A stretch of 64,000 bases of DNA from Tepidiforma sp. GTDB lineage: Bacteria; Chloroflexota; Dehalococcoidia; Tepidiformales; Tepidiformaceae. Position numbers and translations under genes: made by a program. The stretch's first letter is position 1; every line of letters begins with the position of its first letter. Below are positions 17,013 through 26,721 of this stretch, in pieces. Below the pieces are notes generated by a model. The model was given only the letters and a program-made list of their open reading frames with translations, searched no databases and was not told where the DNA came from. Location of the stretch: NCBI GenBank assembly GCA_026003935.1, contig BPIE01000001.1, positions 682,001 through 746,000 of the forward strand, read 5' to 3'.

Positions 17013-18089
17013 ATGACTGCTCCAGCCGGGGACGCCTCGATCGAGGTGCGGGTACGAACGGAGATTGAGCGGGCCATCCAGCGGAGCATCAAGGGGCTGG
17101 AATACATTTCGACGGGTGACCCGGCTGTCGGGCTGACGCCGAAGGATGTCATTCACAGCCGCGGGACTCTGAAGCTGTACCACTACCGGCCGCAGGCGGA
17201 CGAGGTGTACCGGGTGCCGGTGCTCCTCGTGATGTCGCTGGTGAGCAAGCCGTACATCCTCGACCTTGCGCCGGGGCAGAGCCTCGTCGAGTTCCTCGTG
17301 AAGCGGGGATTCGACGTGTACATGATCGACTGGGGGGTGCCGCGGCCGGAGGACGCGCGCCTGCGGCTCGAAGATTATGTGCTCGATTTCATCCCGGACT
17401 GCGTGGAGCGGGTCCTGGAGGACTCGGGAGAGCGGGAGCTGTCGATTGTCGGGTACTGCATGGGCGGGCAGCTTTCGACGATGTATGCAGCGCTGCACCC
17501 GGGCGGGCCGCTGAAGAACCTGGCGTGTTTCACGACACCGGTGGACTCGGACGGGATGGTGCTGTTCAAGCGGTGGCTGGACCCGCGGTATTTCGACGTG
17601 GACCGCGTGGTTGACACGCTGGGGAACGTGCCGCCGGAGTTGATTTACGCGTCGTTCGACATGCTGAAGCCGGCGCAGCGGGTGGCGAAGAACATCCAGC
17701 TGTGGGACAACCTGTGGAACGACGATTTCGTGCGTTCGTACCGGCTGTTCGAGCGGTGGGCTTCGGACCAGATTCCGTTCCCGGGGGAGTGCTTCCGGCA
17801 GTTTACGAAGCAGTTCATGTGGGAGAACCGGATGGTGCGGAACGAGCTGGAGATTGGGGGCAGGCGGGTCGAGCTTGGGCAGGTCCGGGTGCCGTTCCTG
17901 CATGTGGTGGCGGAACACGACCACATCGTCCCGTACGAGTCGGCGCGGCCGCTGGTCCCGCTGGTAGGGAGCGAGGACAAGCGGGAGGTGATGTTGAAGG
18001 GCGGGCATGTGAGCCTTGTGGCCGGGGGCAACGCCATTTATCGTCTGTGGCCACAGCTGGAATCCTGGCTCGCGGAGCGTTCCGTATGA
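17013..18089 (+). CDS. phaC: Class III/IV polyhydroxyalkanoate synthase subunit PhaC
   Basis: Polymerises (R)-3-hydroxyacyl-CoA into PHA. At 358 residues it has the length of class III/IV PhaC. The lipase-like box GYCMGG holds nucleophile Cys149. Asp303 (VVAEHDHIVP) and His332 (LKGGHVSLV) complete the triad, at almost the same positions as in the Allochromatium class III enzyme. FDVYMIDWGVP is also characteristic. GAGGAGGG precedes the ATG. It overlaps the next gene at ATGA. Confidence 0.95.
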   Translation: MTAPAGDASIEVRVRTEIERAIQRSIKGLEYISTGDPAVGLTPKDVIHSRGTLKLYHYRPQADEVYRVPVLLVMSLVSKPYILDLAPGQSLVEFLVKRGFDVYMIDWGVPRPEDARLRLEDYVLDFIPDCVERVLEDSGERELSIVGYCMGGQLSTMYAALHPGGPLKNLACFTTPVDSDGMVLFKRWLDPRYFDVDRVVDTLGNVPPELIYASFDMLKPAQRVAKNIQLWDNLWNDDFVRSYRLFERWASDQIPFPGECFRQFTKQFMWENRMVRNELEIGGRRVELGQVRVPFLHVVAEHDHIVPYESARPLVPLVGSEDKREVMLKGGHVSLVAGGNAIYRLWPQLESWLAERSV

Positions 18090-18688
18090 CTGTCGAAACC
18101 GTACGCACATACCCTGCCCGCCACCAGGTGGGCGGCAGGGAGGTAACGCTCCGCCTGATGGGGCCGGGCGACCGGGAGGCGGTGCTGGCGTTTGCGCGAC
18201 GGCTTCCGGAGCACGATTTGCTTTTCCTGCGGCGCGACATCACGCAGGCGGACGCGGTGGACGATTGGATTGCAGAGATTGAGCGAGGCGAGATCGTGAC
18301 CGTGCTGGCGGAGTCGGACGGAGAGGTGGTGGGCTACGGGACGATCCACCGGAACACGCTTCGCTGGACGGCGCACGTGGCCGAGCTGCGGGTGCTGGTT
18401 GCTGAGGCCTGGCGGGGGAAGGGGCTGGGGCGGCTGCTGACGCAGGAGGCGTTTGCGAATGCGCTCGGGCTGGGGATCGAGAAGATGATTGCGCAGATGA
18501 CACTCGACCAGAAGGGCGCGATTGCGACGTTCGAGGGGCTCGGGTTTCGGCCGGAAGCGCTCCTCCGGGACCAGGTGAAGGACCGGGAGGGGAATACGCA
18601 CGACCTTTTGGTGCTGAGCCACGACGTTGCCCGGTTCGAGGCGGCGCGGTCGGCGTATGGGGTGACGGAGGCGCTCGGGGGGAGCTAG
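18086..18688 (+). CDS. GNAT-family N-acetyltransferase
   Basis: A 200-residue GNAT protein. VAELRVLVAEAWRGKGLGRLL is motif A, which binds acetyl-CoA through the pyrophosphate loop (RGKGLG). IAQMTLDQKGAIATFEGLGF is motif B. The start overlaps the phaC stop by 4 bases (ATGA), so it is cotranscribed with phaC; acyl-CoA metabolism may link them, but the acceptor is unknown. Confidence 0.85.
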   Translation: MTVETVRTYPARHQVGGREVTLRLMGPGDREAVLAFARRLPEHDLLFLRRDITQADAVDDWIAEIERGEIVTVLAESDGEVVGYGTIHRNTLRWTAHVAELRVLVAEAWRGKGLGRLLTQEAFANALGLGIEKMIAQMTLDQKGAIATFEGLGFRPEALLRDQVKDREGNTHDLLVLSHDVARFEAARSAYGVTEALGGS

Positions 18689-18731
18689 GGGGAGGCCGCG
18701 CGGCTTACCGTTTCGCGGGCGCGCGGTTCGC

Positions 18732-18737
18732 TACCGT
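18732..18737 (+). promoter_or_regulatory. -10 element of carotenoid operon, leaderless type
   Basis: TACCGT ends 6 bases before GTG 18744 (followed by ATG 18747). It points to a crtB start upstream of the apparent frameshift. Confidence 0.5.
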
Positions 18738-18743
18738 AGCTGG

Positions 18744-19713
18744 GTGATGGTTGAGCCTGGTGACCTGAGCGCGGCCGCGGCGCAGTGGGAGCACGAGCTG
18801 CTGGCGCTGGCGCGCGGGGGGCCCTGCAATCGAACCGGGGCCGGCTGCGGCGGCCGCGGCGAGCGATTTCGCGCATTGCGACGCGGTGACACGGGCGCAC
18901 AGCGCCACGTTTGCGGCTGCAACGCGGCTGCTGCCGGGTCCGAAGCGGCGAGCTATCCGGGCGCTGTATGCGTACTGCCGGGTGGCCGATGACATCGTGG
19001 ATGAGCCGGGCGAAAACCGGGAGGCGCGTCTCGCGGCGTGGGGAGCTGCGGGGGTCGGAGGAAGCGGGGCGGACGGGGACCCTGTGCTCCGGGCATGGAA
19101 CGAGACGCGATGGGTGTACGGCATTCCCGGGCATCTTCCGGCGCAGCTGATCGAGGCGCTGCAGGGCGACCTCGAGCACCGGGGGTTCGACGACTGGCCC
19201 GCGCTGGCGCGGTACTGCTATGGGGTGGCGGCGACGGTCGGGCTTATGTCGATGACGATCATCGGGAGCCGGGGCGACCCGGCGCTCTATGCGATCCGGC
19301 TTGGCGTGGCGATGCAGCTCACGAATGTGCTGCGGGACGTGGCGGAGGACTGGCGGAATGGGCGGGTGTACCTCCCGCGTGATGAGATGGACCGCTTCGG
19401 GGTGTGCGAGGCGCATTTCGCGGAGGGGCGGGTCGATGCGCGGTGGGAGGCGCTGATGCGGTTCCAGGTCGAACGGGCGCGGCAGCTGTACGCGGGGGCG
19501 CGGCCGGGGGTTGCGATGCTGAACCGGGACGGGCGGCTCGCGGTAACGGCGGCGCTCGAGCTGTATTCGCGGATCCTCGATGACATCGAACGGCGGGGGT
19601 ACGACGTGTTCAGCGGGCGGGCCCGGGTGGGCGGGTGGCGGAAGGCGGCGCTGACGCCGCTCATCCTTTGGCGGGGGCTTCGCTCGCCGTCGCCGGGCGG
19701 GGCGGCGCTGTGA
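18744..19713 (+). CDS. crtB: Phytoene synthase, apparent frameshift near N-terminus
   Basis: Condenses two GGPP to phytoene. The body is plain: [18 protein letters not shown], the first Asp-rich motif ADDIVDE, and the second, [11 protein letters not shown], followed by GRVYLPRDE. The frame holding these has no ATG and only GTG 18886, which would remove the first helix (SDFAHCDAV is encoded just upstream in that frame). A start with a promoter lies in the neighbouring frame (GTG 18744/ATG 18747, [17 protein letters not shown]). The two join if one G is removed from the run of six at 18816-18821, giving about 321 residues, a normal size. The stop overlaps crtI. Confidence 0.88.
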
Positions 19714-21198
19714 CGCGGACCGTGGTCATCGGCAGCGGCTTTGGGGGGCTCGCGGCGGCGGTCCGGATGGCCGCGCGCGGGCACCGGGTGACGCTCATCG
19801 AGAAGCAGGCGCGGGCAGGGGGCCGCGCGGCGCCGGTCGAAATTGGCGGGTTCCGTTTCGATGGGGGACCGACGGTCATCACGGCGCCGTTCCTGTTCGA
19901 AGAGCTGTTCGAGCTGGCCGGGCGGCGGCTCGAGGACCACGTTCGGCTCATCGCGGTGGACCCGTTCTACCGCATCTTTGACGCGCGGGGGACGGTGGTT
20001 CGAGTACAACGGCAGCTTCGATGATGTAGCGAAGCAGATTGCGCGCTGGAATCCCCCGGATGTGGAGGGGTACCGCCGGTTCCTCGAGGCCAGCCGGGCG
20101 ATTTTCCAAAAGGGCTTCGTGGAGCTGGCGGACCGGCCGTTCTTGCGGGCGGGCGACATGCTGCGGGTGGCGCCAGACCTCGTGCGGCTGCAGTCGTACC
20201 GGTCGGTGTACGGCTTCGTGTCGCGGTTCATCGATGACCCGTTCCTGCGGCGGTGTTTTACGTTCCATCCGCTGCTCATCGGGGGCAACCCGTTCGTCGC
20301 GTCGTCGATCTACGCGATGATTCACCACCTCGAGCGGGAGTGGGGGGTGTGGTACGCGGAGGGGGGCACGGGTGCGCTGGTGGATGCGCTGGTTGAGCTG
20401 TTGGCATCGCTCGGGGGGGAGGTGCGGCTGGGGGCTGAGGTGCGGCGGATTCTTGTCCGGAACCGGCGGGCGCAGGGTGTGGAGCTGGCGGACGGAGAGG
20501 TCGTCGAGGCGGACCGTGTCATTTGCAACGGGGATGTGCCGCAGGCGTACCTCAAGCTGGTCGAGCCGGAGCACCGGGGGTGGCGGAACTCGGATGTTCG
20601 CTACCGGAAGCTGACGGCGTACAGCATGTCGCTGTTCGTGGTGTATTTCGGGACGGACCGGCTTTACCGGGATACGCCGCTGGTGCATCACAACATCATG
20701 CTGTCGCGGCGGTACCGGGGGCTGATCCGCGATATTTTCCGGGCGAAGGGGTTGCCGCGGGATTTTTCGCTGTACGTGCATATGCCGACGCTGACGGACC
20801 CCTCGGGCGCGCCGCCGGGTCACGAAGCGTTCTATGCGCTCTCGCCGGTGCCGCATCTCGGGGCGCCGATTGACTGGGAGGCGACGGCACCGCGCTACCG
20901 TGAGGCGATTCTCGAGTTTCTCGAGCGGGAGTACCTGCCGGGGTTGCGGCAGCACATCGTCGCCGAGCACACGGTGGACCCGCGGCACTTCCGAGACAAC
21001 CTGAACACGCATCTTGGGACCGGCTTCAGCATTCAGCCGACGCTGTGGCAATCGGCGTGGTTTCGTCCGCACAATCGCTCAGAAGACATCGAGAACCTGT
21101 ACTTCGTGGGGGCAGGGACGCACCCGGGGGCCGGGGTGCCGGGGGTGCTGTCTTCGGCGAAGGCGGTGGAGCGAATCATTGCGGAGGAGGGGGGATGA
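19710..21198 (+). CDS. crtI: Phytoene desaturase, apparent frameshift
   Basis: FAD-dependent CrtI-type desaturase converting phytoene towards lycopene. The N-terminal half from GTG 19710 has [20 protein letters not shown] (dinucleotide fold) and [11 protein letters not shown]. The C-terminal half has [20 protein letters not shown], the family signature. The first frame ends at a stop near 20024; the rest continues in the +1 frame. Removing one G from the run of five at 19987-19991 gives the colinear [17 protein letters not shown] and about 495 residues, the normal length. The start overlaps the crtB stop; the stop overlaps uvsE (ATGA). Confidence 0.9.
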
Positions 21199-22082
21199 CG
21201 GCGGGGTGGCGATGGGGGTACCCGTGCGAGAACCGGACGCTGCGGGCGACGACGCTGCGAACGCTGCGGCTGGCGAACCTCTCGGCGGAGCGGGTGCGCG
21301 CGAGGGTGGAGGAGAACCTCGCGGACCTCGAGCTGATGCTTCGGTTCAATGCGGAGCGTGGCATTGGGCTGCTGCGCATCGGCCAGCAGCTGGTGCCGTT
21401 CGGTTCGCACCCGGCGTTCCCGTACGACTGGGCAGCGGAACATGGGCCGCGGCTGCGCGCCCTCGGGGAGCTGGCGCGAAGGGCAGGAATTCGGCTCTCG
21501 ATGCACCCGGGCCAATACGTTGCGCCGGGGTCAGAGCAGCCGGCTGTGGTGGAGCGATCGCTCGCGGAACTGCGGTACTCGGCTCGGGTGCTGGACGGGC
21601 TGGGCGCAGAGGACGGCGTGATCGTGCTCCATGGCGGGGGTGCGGCCGGGGGCAAGGCTGCGGCCGCCGGGCGGCTCGCGACCGCGCTGGGGAGGGAGAA
21701 GGGGGTGCTGCGGTATCTCGCGCTCGAAAACGATGAGCGGACGTGGAGCGTCGCGGACCTGCTGCCGCTAGCGGGGGCGCTGGGCGTCCCGGTCGTGGTC
21801 GATACGCTGCACCACAGGTGGAACCCGGGCGGGATGACGCTGGCGGCGGCGCTGGAGGCAGCCTCCGCGACGTGGCAGACCCGGCAGAAGGTGCACCTTT
21901 CGAGCCAGTCGCCGGGAGGCCGCCCGGGGGCGCATGCAGAGATGGTCGAGCGGGAGGACCTGGAGCGATTGCGCGAAGCCGCCGGCACGCTGAGGCTGGA
22001 CGTGATGGTCGAAGCGAAGGCAAAGGAGCTGGCGGTGTTCGCGCTGCTTGGGCGGGACGTCAGCGCTGGCGGGTGCCGGTGA
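21195..22082 (+). CDS. uvsE: UV damage endonuclease UvdE/UvsE
   Basis: TIM-barrel endonuclease that nicks 5' to UV photoproducts and starts alternative excision repair. 295 residues with family blocks in order: [75 protein letters not shown] and [11 protein letters not shown]. These carry the His, Glu and Asp metal ligands. GGAGGAGGGG before the ATG is a strong ribosome-binding site. It overlaps crtI by 4 bases and the P450 by 4, so it is an integral member of the carotenoid operon. Confidence 0.9.
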   Translation: MTAGWRWGYPCENRTLRATTLRTLRLANLSAERVRARVEENLADLELMLRFNAERGIGLLRIGQQLVPFGSHPAFPYDWAAEHGPRLRALGELARRAGIRLSMHPGQYVAPGSEQPAVVERSLAELRYSARVLDGLGAEDGVIVLHGGGAAGGKAAAAGRLATALGREKGVLRYLALENDERTWSVADLLPLAGALGVPVVVDTLHHRWNPGGMTLAAALEAASATWQTRQKVHLSSQSPGGRPGAHAEMVEREDLERLREAAGTLRLDVMVEAKAKELAVFALLGRDVSAGGCR

Positions 22083-23365
22083 GCGGGCGGCGGGGGCTGC
22101 CGCGGACGGCGGACCTCGGGCCGCGTGCGGGGCTTCGGGCGCTAGCCACGCTTCGGTGGGGTACTGCCGGGCTGTACGAGGCGCTGGAGATTGCTCGGGA
22201 TGGGCTGGGGCCGGTGTTCGAGCTGGGATTCGGGCGATTTCGGCCGGTGGTCATCGGGTCGTCGGAGGGGCTGCGGGAGGCGCTGGTGCTGCAGCGGGAG
22301 GCGCTGTCGTGGCGCCCGGAAGGGGACCCGGTGGTTCGGCTCTTCCGGCGGAGCATCCTCGTGACAGACGGGCCTGAGCATGACGAGGCGCGAGCGGTGA
22401 TGAGCGGGGCGTTCGAGGCGAGGGCGCTCCGCGAGGCGGCCCCGGAGATGCTCGCGATTGCGGACGACGAGCTGGACCGGTGGCCGGAGCAGGGGAAGGT
22501 CGAGGCGGTGGCCGCCATGCGGCGGATTGCGTGGCGGAGCTTCGAGCGGGTGTTCTTCGGCTACGACCTGCGGGGCCCGGAGCTCGAGGCGACACTGCCG
22601 GGCCTTTTGGCGGCGCTGCGGTACATCGGGCCGGGGGCCTGGGTGCTGCGCGGGGCGGCGGGGAGGCCGCCCCGCGAGGTGCGGCTGCTGGAGCGCCACA
22701 TCCGGAAGGTCATCGCGCAGCCGCAGACCGGCGGCACCATGCTCGAGGCGCTGCGGGAAGCGTTCGGGACGGAACGGGTGCGGGACCACGCGCTGACGAT
22801 GCTGATTGCGGGTCACGATACGAGCACGGCGCAGCTTTCGTGGGCGCTGCACCTGCTGGTCCGGAGCCGGGAGTGGCTGGCGCGCGCGACGCGGGAGGCA
22901 CGCGCGGTGCCTGCGGCGGCGCTCGCGGGGGCTACGGCGGATGACCTGCCGGTCGTCGAGGCGGTCCTGCGGGAGGCGCTGCGGCTCTGGCCCCCAATCC
23001 ACGCCGGCGCGCGACGGACGGTGCGGGAGTTTCAGGTGGACGGCTATGTGGTGCCCCCGGGGCAGCGGGTTATGCTTTCGTACCTGCTCGTGCAGCGGGA
23101 CGGGACGCGGTGGCGCGAGCCGCTGGTGTTCGACCCGGGCCGATGGCTGGAGGGCAGGGGTGCGCCGGGGCCGTTCACGTGGGTGCCGTTCGGGGGTGGG
23201 CCGCGCAACTGCATCGGGGCCGGGTTTGCGCAGCTGGAGGGCCGGCTCGTGCTGGCGCGGGTCCTGCAGAGATTTGACCTTGCGGTGACGCGCCGGCCTC
23301 TGCGGGGAGCGATGGGGGCGACGCTCGAACCGCGCGGGGGGCTGCTGGGGGTGCGGCGGCGGTGA
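22079..23365 (+). CDS. Cytochrome P450, probable carotenoid hydroxylase
   Basis: A 428-residue bacterial P450. The heme-binding loop [10 protein letters not shown] holds Cys378. [13 protein letters not shown] is the I-helix oxygen-activation motif (AGHDT) and [10 protein letters not shown] the ExxR motif. It sits between uvsE and lycopene cyclase with 4-base overlaps on both sides. By analogy with the carotene-hydroxylating P450 CYP175A1 of Thermus, ring 3-hydroxylation is a reasonable inference. No ferredoxin gene is adjacent. Confidence 0.88.
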   Translation: MSGRRGLPRTADLGPRAGLRALATLRWGTAGLYEALEIARDGLGPVFELGFGRFRPVVIGSSEGLREALVLQREALSWRPEGDPVVRLFRRSILVTDGPEHDEARAVMSGAFEARALREAAPEMLAIADDELDRWPEQGKVEAVAAMRRIAWRSFERVFFGYDLRGPELEATLPGLLAALRYIGPGAWVLRGAAGRPPREVRLLERHIRKVIAQPQTGGTMLEALREAFGTERVRDHALTMLIAGHDTSTAQLSWALHLLVRSREWLARATREARAVPAAALAGATADDLPVVEAVLREALRLWPPIHAGARRTVREFQVDGYVVPPGQRVMLSYLLVQRDGTRWREPLVFDPGRWLEGRGAPGPFTWVPFGGGPRNCIGAGFAQLEGRLVLARVLQRFDLAVTRRPLRGAMGATLEPRGGLLGVRRR

Positions 23366-24150
23366 CGTACGGTGCGTTCCTCGGGCTGTTCGTGCTCCCG
23401 CCAATCGTGACGCTGGCGGCGGGGGTGCTGCGGTGGCCGCCGCCGGTTCCGCGCCGGGAGCTCGCGGCCGGCATCGGGCTGCTGGCGGTGATAGCGGTGG
23501 TGTATACGACACCGTGGGACAACTACCTCGTAGCGACGGAGACGTGGACGTATCCCGAGGACCGCACGTGGGGCATCACGCTCGGGTGGGTACCGCTCGA
23601 GGAGTATTGCTTTTTCGTGCTGCAGACGGTGCTGACAGGGTTGTGGGTTGGGCTCTGGTTACGGGCAGGCGGGGGAACCGCACGGGGGCAGCGCGGCGGG
23701 GGCCTGCTGCGAGCGGGGAGCGCAGTGCTGCTGCTCGGGATTGCGGCGGCGGCTGGCGCTGCCGTTGCGGCGGGGCCGGCCTCGCTGCGGTACGGCGGGC
23801 TGATCCTTGCGTGGGCGGCACCCCCGCTGGCACTGCAGGCTGCATTCGGGGCCGACCTGCTCGCGGAACGATGGCGCACGGTGCTTCCGGGGTTTGCGGT
23901 GCCCACGGCGTACCTCGGTGCGGCCGACTCGCTGGCCATTGGTGCGGGGACGTGGCATATCACGGAACGGACATCCACGGGCGTGCTCCTGCCGGGAGGG
24001 CTGCCAGTGGAGGAGCTGCTGTTCTTCCTCGTGACGAATCTGCTGGTGACGTTCGGGCTCGTGCTGGTGCTCATCCCGGAAGGGCGTGCGAGGGCGCGGG
24101 CGATTGGGGCAGCTGTGCGGGGGAGACTGCAGACTGCGGAGGGCATATGA
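23362..24150 (+). CDS. Lycopene cyclase, CrtYcd/CarR membrane type
   Basis: A 262-residue integral membrane protein with two lycopene-cyclase domains in tandem. The first has YTTPWDNYLV and WVPLEEYCFFVLQT; the second has GLPVEELLFFLVTN. PWDN and the paired PxEE motifs define the type found as CrtYc/CrtYd in actinobacteria and fused in archaea and Chloroflexota. It makes beta-rings on lycopene. GTG start overlapping the P450 stop. Confidence 0.9.
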   Translation: MTYGAFLGLFVLPPIVTLAAGVLRWPPPVPRRELAAGIGLLAVIAVVYTTPWDNYLVATETWTYPEDRTWGITLGWVPLEEYCFFVLQTVLTGLWVGLWLRAGGGTARGQRGGGLLRAGSAVLLLGIAAAAGAAVAAGPASLRYGGLILAWAAPPLALQAAFGADLLAERWRTVLPGFAVPTAYLGAADSLAIGAGTWHITERTSTGVLLPGGLPVEELLFFLVTNLLVTFGLVLVLIPEGRARARAIGAAVRGRLQTAEGI

Positions 24151-24719
24151 GAGGCGGCTGGCCGCTGGCCGGGTATGCGCTCGGGATGCTGCCGTTCGCC
24201 GCCTGGGCTGCGCGAGCGCGGGGGGTGGACATCCGGGCCGTGGGGGACGGGAACCCGGGGGCCGCGAACGCGTGGAAGGGCGCGGGGCGGCTGGCGGGCG
24301 GAGCGGCAGCGGTCGCGGACTGGGCGAAGGCCGCGGTCCCGGTAGCACTCGCGCTCCGCCGTGGCGCTTCGGGGGTAGAGCTGGCGGCTGCGGCGATTGC
24401 GCCGGTCCTCGGGCATCGGACGAGCCCGCTGCTGGGCGGGCGCGGCGGCAAGGGGCTGGCGCCGACGTTCGGCGCCTGGACGGCGCTGGGCGGGCCGTGG
24501 TCGGCGGCGGCGTTTGGGGGAGCGCTGGCCTTCGGCTACGGGGTGCTGCGGCTGCGGGAGGGCTGGGCGGTAGCGGCGGGAGCGCCCGCGCTCCTGACGG
24601 CGCTGTGGAGCCGGCCGGGACGGCGGGCGTCAACGGCGGCGGTGTGGGTCCTGACGACCGCGTCGCTGGGGTGGGCGTACCGGGACCGGTTCGGCTGGCC
24701 GCCGTTCCGGGAGCGATAG
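24147..24719 (+). CDS. PlsY-like glycerol-3-phosphate acyltransferase
   Basis: A 190-residue polytopic membrane protein of the PlsY family. GDGNPGAANAWKGAGRLAGG matches motif 1 and GGRGGKGLAPTFGAWTALGG matches motif 2/3 of PlsY, which transfers acyl groups from acyl-phosphate to glycerol 3-phosphate. The start overlaps the cyclase stop (ATGA) and the glycosyltransferase begins directly after it. In this operon it could be a normal phospholipid enzyme or could acylate a carotenoid glycoside; the sequence does not decide. Confidence 0.8.
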   Translation: MRGGWPLAGYALGMLPFAAWAARARGVDIRAVGDGNPGAANAWKGAGRLAGGAAAVADWAKAAVPVALALRRGASGVELAAAAIAPVLGHRTSPLLGGRGGKGLAPTFGAWTALGGPWSAAAFGGALAFGYGVLRLREGWAVAAGAPALLTALWSRPGRRASTAAVWVLTTASLGWAYRDRFGWPPFRER

Positions 24720-24720
24720 G

Positions 24721-25893
24721 GTGCGGGGTGTGCTCGGACGGGCGGCGCGTGCTGCGCGGGGCGCGGCGGGCAGCGAGCGCGGAGTGCTGGTTTACCTCGG
24801 GCTGGTGCTGGCCAACACGGCGTGGAACCTGCGGCGCATTGCGGTGCTTGCGCCGGGTGAGCGGCCGCGCGGGTGGCAGCCGGAAGCCGCGGTGCTGGTG
24901 CCCGCGCGGAACGAGGTGCGGAACATCGAGCGGTGCGTGTCGAGTCTCCTTGCGCAGGCTTGGCCGCGGCTGCGGGTCATCGTGCTCGACGACGGGTCAA
25001 GCGATGGGACGGGGGAGGTTCTGGAACGGCTTCAGCGGGAGCAGCCCCGGCTCGCCGTGCTGCGGGGCCAGCCGCTGCCCGGCGGTTGGCTGGGGAAGCC
25101 GTGGGCGTGTGCGCAGCTGGCGGAGGCGGCGGGCGAGGCTGAGCTCTTGGTGTTCGCGGATGCGGACACGTGGCACGAGCCGGGCATGGTCGCGGCCGCG
25201 GCGGCAGCGATGGAGCGGGAGGGGCTGGAGATGCTTTCGGTGGTGCCACGGCAGGAGCTTGGCGGGGCGTGGGAGCGGTGGACAGTCCCGCTCATTCCGT
25301 GGGCGCTGGTGACACACCTTTCGCCGGCGGCTGCGCAGGTCCTGGGGTTTGCGCCGGCCGCCGGGGCCGTCGGGCAGGTAGTCGCGATTCGGCGGGAAGC
25401 GTACCGGCGAATTGGGGGGCACGGGGTCGTACGGGGAGCGGCGGCAGAAGACGTGGCACTGGCGCGGGCGGCGACGCGGGCGGGGTTGAGGTGGCGGATT
25501 GCGGCGGGTCACCGGGTGAGCGCATGCCGGATGTATCACGGACGGCGGGAAGCGCTGGCGGGGCTCGAAAAGAACCTGCTGCCGGCGATGGGGGGCCGGG
25601 CTGTGCCGTTCCTGCTTGCGTGGGCGTGGCTCGTGCGGGCGTATGCTCTGCCGCCGGCGTTGGCGGCGGCCCGGGCGGCGCGGGGAGACTGGCGGCGGGC
25701 GGCGGCGCCGGCCGCAGCGGCGGGGCTCGGTGCTGCGTCGTGGCTGCTGGCGGCGCGGAAGTTTGGACTGCCGCGGCGAGTGGTGCTGGAGTGGCCGCTG
25801 GCCACGGTCGTTTGCGCGGGGGCGGCAGTGCGGTCTTGGCAGGCCTGGCGGAAGGGCGCGGCGACGTGGAAGGGGCGGCGGCTGGCGAGGTGA
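24721..25893 (+). CDS. Family 2 glycosyltransferase, CruC-like
   Basis: A 390-residue GT2 enzyme with a membrane segment before and about three after the catalytic domain. AAVLVPARNEVRNIERCV opens the domain, VIVLDDGSSDGTGEVL binds nucleotide, LVFADADTWHEPG is the DxD metal site, and AAAEDVALARAA supplies the ED base motif. The architecture matches chlorobactene glucosyltransferase CruC and related carotenoid or hopanoid glycosyltransferases. Last gene of the carotenoid operon. Confidence 0.82.
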   Translation: MRGVLGRAARAARGAAGSERGVLVYLGLVLANTAWNLRRIAVLAPGERPRGWQPEAAVLVPARNEVRNIERCVSSLLAQAWPRLRVIVLDDGSSDGTGEVLERLQREQPRLAVLRGQPLPGGWLGKPWACAQLAEAAGEAELLVFADADTWHEPGMVAAAAAAMEREGLEMLSVVPRQELGGAWERWTVPLIPWALVTHLSPAAAQVLGFAPAAGAVGQVVAIRREAYRRIGGHGVVRGAAAEDVALARAATRAGLRWRIAAGHRVSACRMYHGRREALAGLEKNLLPAMGGRAVPFLLAWAWLVRAYALPPALAAARAARGDWRRAAAPAAAAGLGAASWLLAARKFGLPRRVVLEWPLATVVCAGAAVRSWQAWRKGAATWKGRRLAR

Positions 25894-25908
25894 CGGGCTC
25901 CCGCGCGG

Positions 25909-26604
25909 TCAGGGTGCGCGTTCGGCGAGGACGACGGTTCGGAAGGGGTAGTTGCCTTCGTCGGGGGGGCCGCTGCAGGTCATGAGGACGATGCTTTCGC
26001 GGCCTTCGAGACCGCGGAGGAGCGCGCCCATGTCGACGGCGGCGAGGGGGTAGTCGACGACGGAGACGACGCGGTAGCGGTGCACGGCGCCATCGGTGAG
26101 GGAGACGGTGACCTCGTCGCCGGCCGCGAGGGTTGCGAGGCGGTAGAAGACGCCGGGCTGGCCGCCATACTCGTAGTGGGCGGCGAAGAAGGTCGAGTCA
26201 CCCGTGCCGGGGAGGCTGGTGTAGGCGGGGTTCCAACCGACGGTCCGGGTGTCCTGGGGGACGTCGAGGCGGCCGTAGGCGTCGAGCCCGAGCCGGGCGA
26301 CGGGGGCGGAGAGGACGCCGATGGCCGGGATGGCGATGGAGGCGATGTCGACACCGACGGGAGGGGGCGGGGGTATGGGTTCGGCGGCGTCTTTGCCGTA
26401 GCGCTCGATGGCGCGCTCGAGTTCGGATATGAAGCGGTCGTCGACGCGAGAGGGGAGTCCGGTGAGGGTATCGCGGCCGACGTAGCGGAGCTCCGGGGCG
26501 AAGGGCGGGACATCGCCGGGCGCGGCGGCAGTCGCGGCAGGGAAGGAGGCGAGCGCGGTGCTGCAGACGAGCGCGGCGATGAGGAGGGAGCTGCGGCCGG
26601 TCAC
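25909..26604 (-). CDS. Sortase family transpeptidase
   Basis: Cell-wall-type cysteine transpeptidase of 231 residues with an N-terminal signal/anchor (residues 5-27, LLIAALVCSTALASF). The catalytic triad is visible: His143 (FFAAHYEYGG), Cys210 (VLMTCSGPP) and Arg222 (YPFRTVVLAE). A Pro-rich linker (PIPPPPPVG) precedes the barrel. No LPxTG-type substrate gene is in the window. The gene has a GTG start and is convergent with the carotenoid operon. Confidence 0.88.
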   Translation of the reverse strand: MTGRSSLLIAALVCSTALASFPAATAAAPGDVPPFAPELRYVGRDTLTGLPSRVDDRFISELERAIERYGKDAAEPIPPPPPVGVDIASIAIPAIGVLSAPVARLGLDAYGRLDVPQDTRTVGWNPAYTSLPGTGDSTFFAAHYEYGGQPGVFYRLATLAAGDEVTVSLTDGAVHRYRVVSVVDYPLAAVDMGALLRGLEGRESIVLMTCSGPPDEGNYPFRTVVLAERAP

Positions 26605-26610
26605 GGAGGG

Positions 26611-26616
26611 AGTTTA
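26611..26616 (-). promoter_or_regulatory. -10 element, probable leaderless promoter of sortase
   Basis: On the minus strand TAAACT ends 6 bases before the GTG at 26604. The bases in between (CCCTCC) cannot act as a ribosome-binding site. Confidence 0.6.
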
Positions 26617-26721
26617 GCGCGAAGCGACGTGGGCGGCTGTTTTGGGGTTGATTGTGGTAACTTTTTGCTGCTACGCTCGTTCTATTCTGGTGAAGGCGCG
26701 TTGTCGCCGGGAGGGTACATC

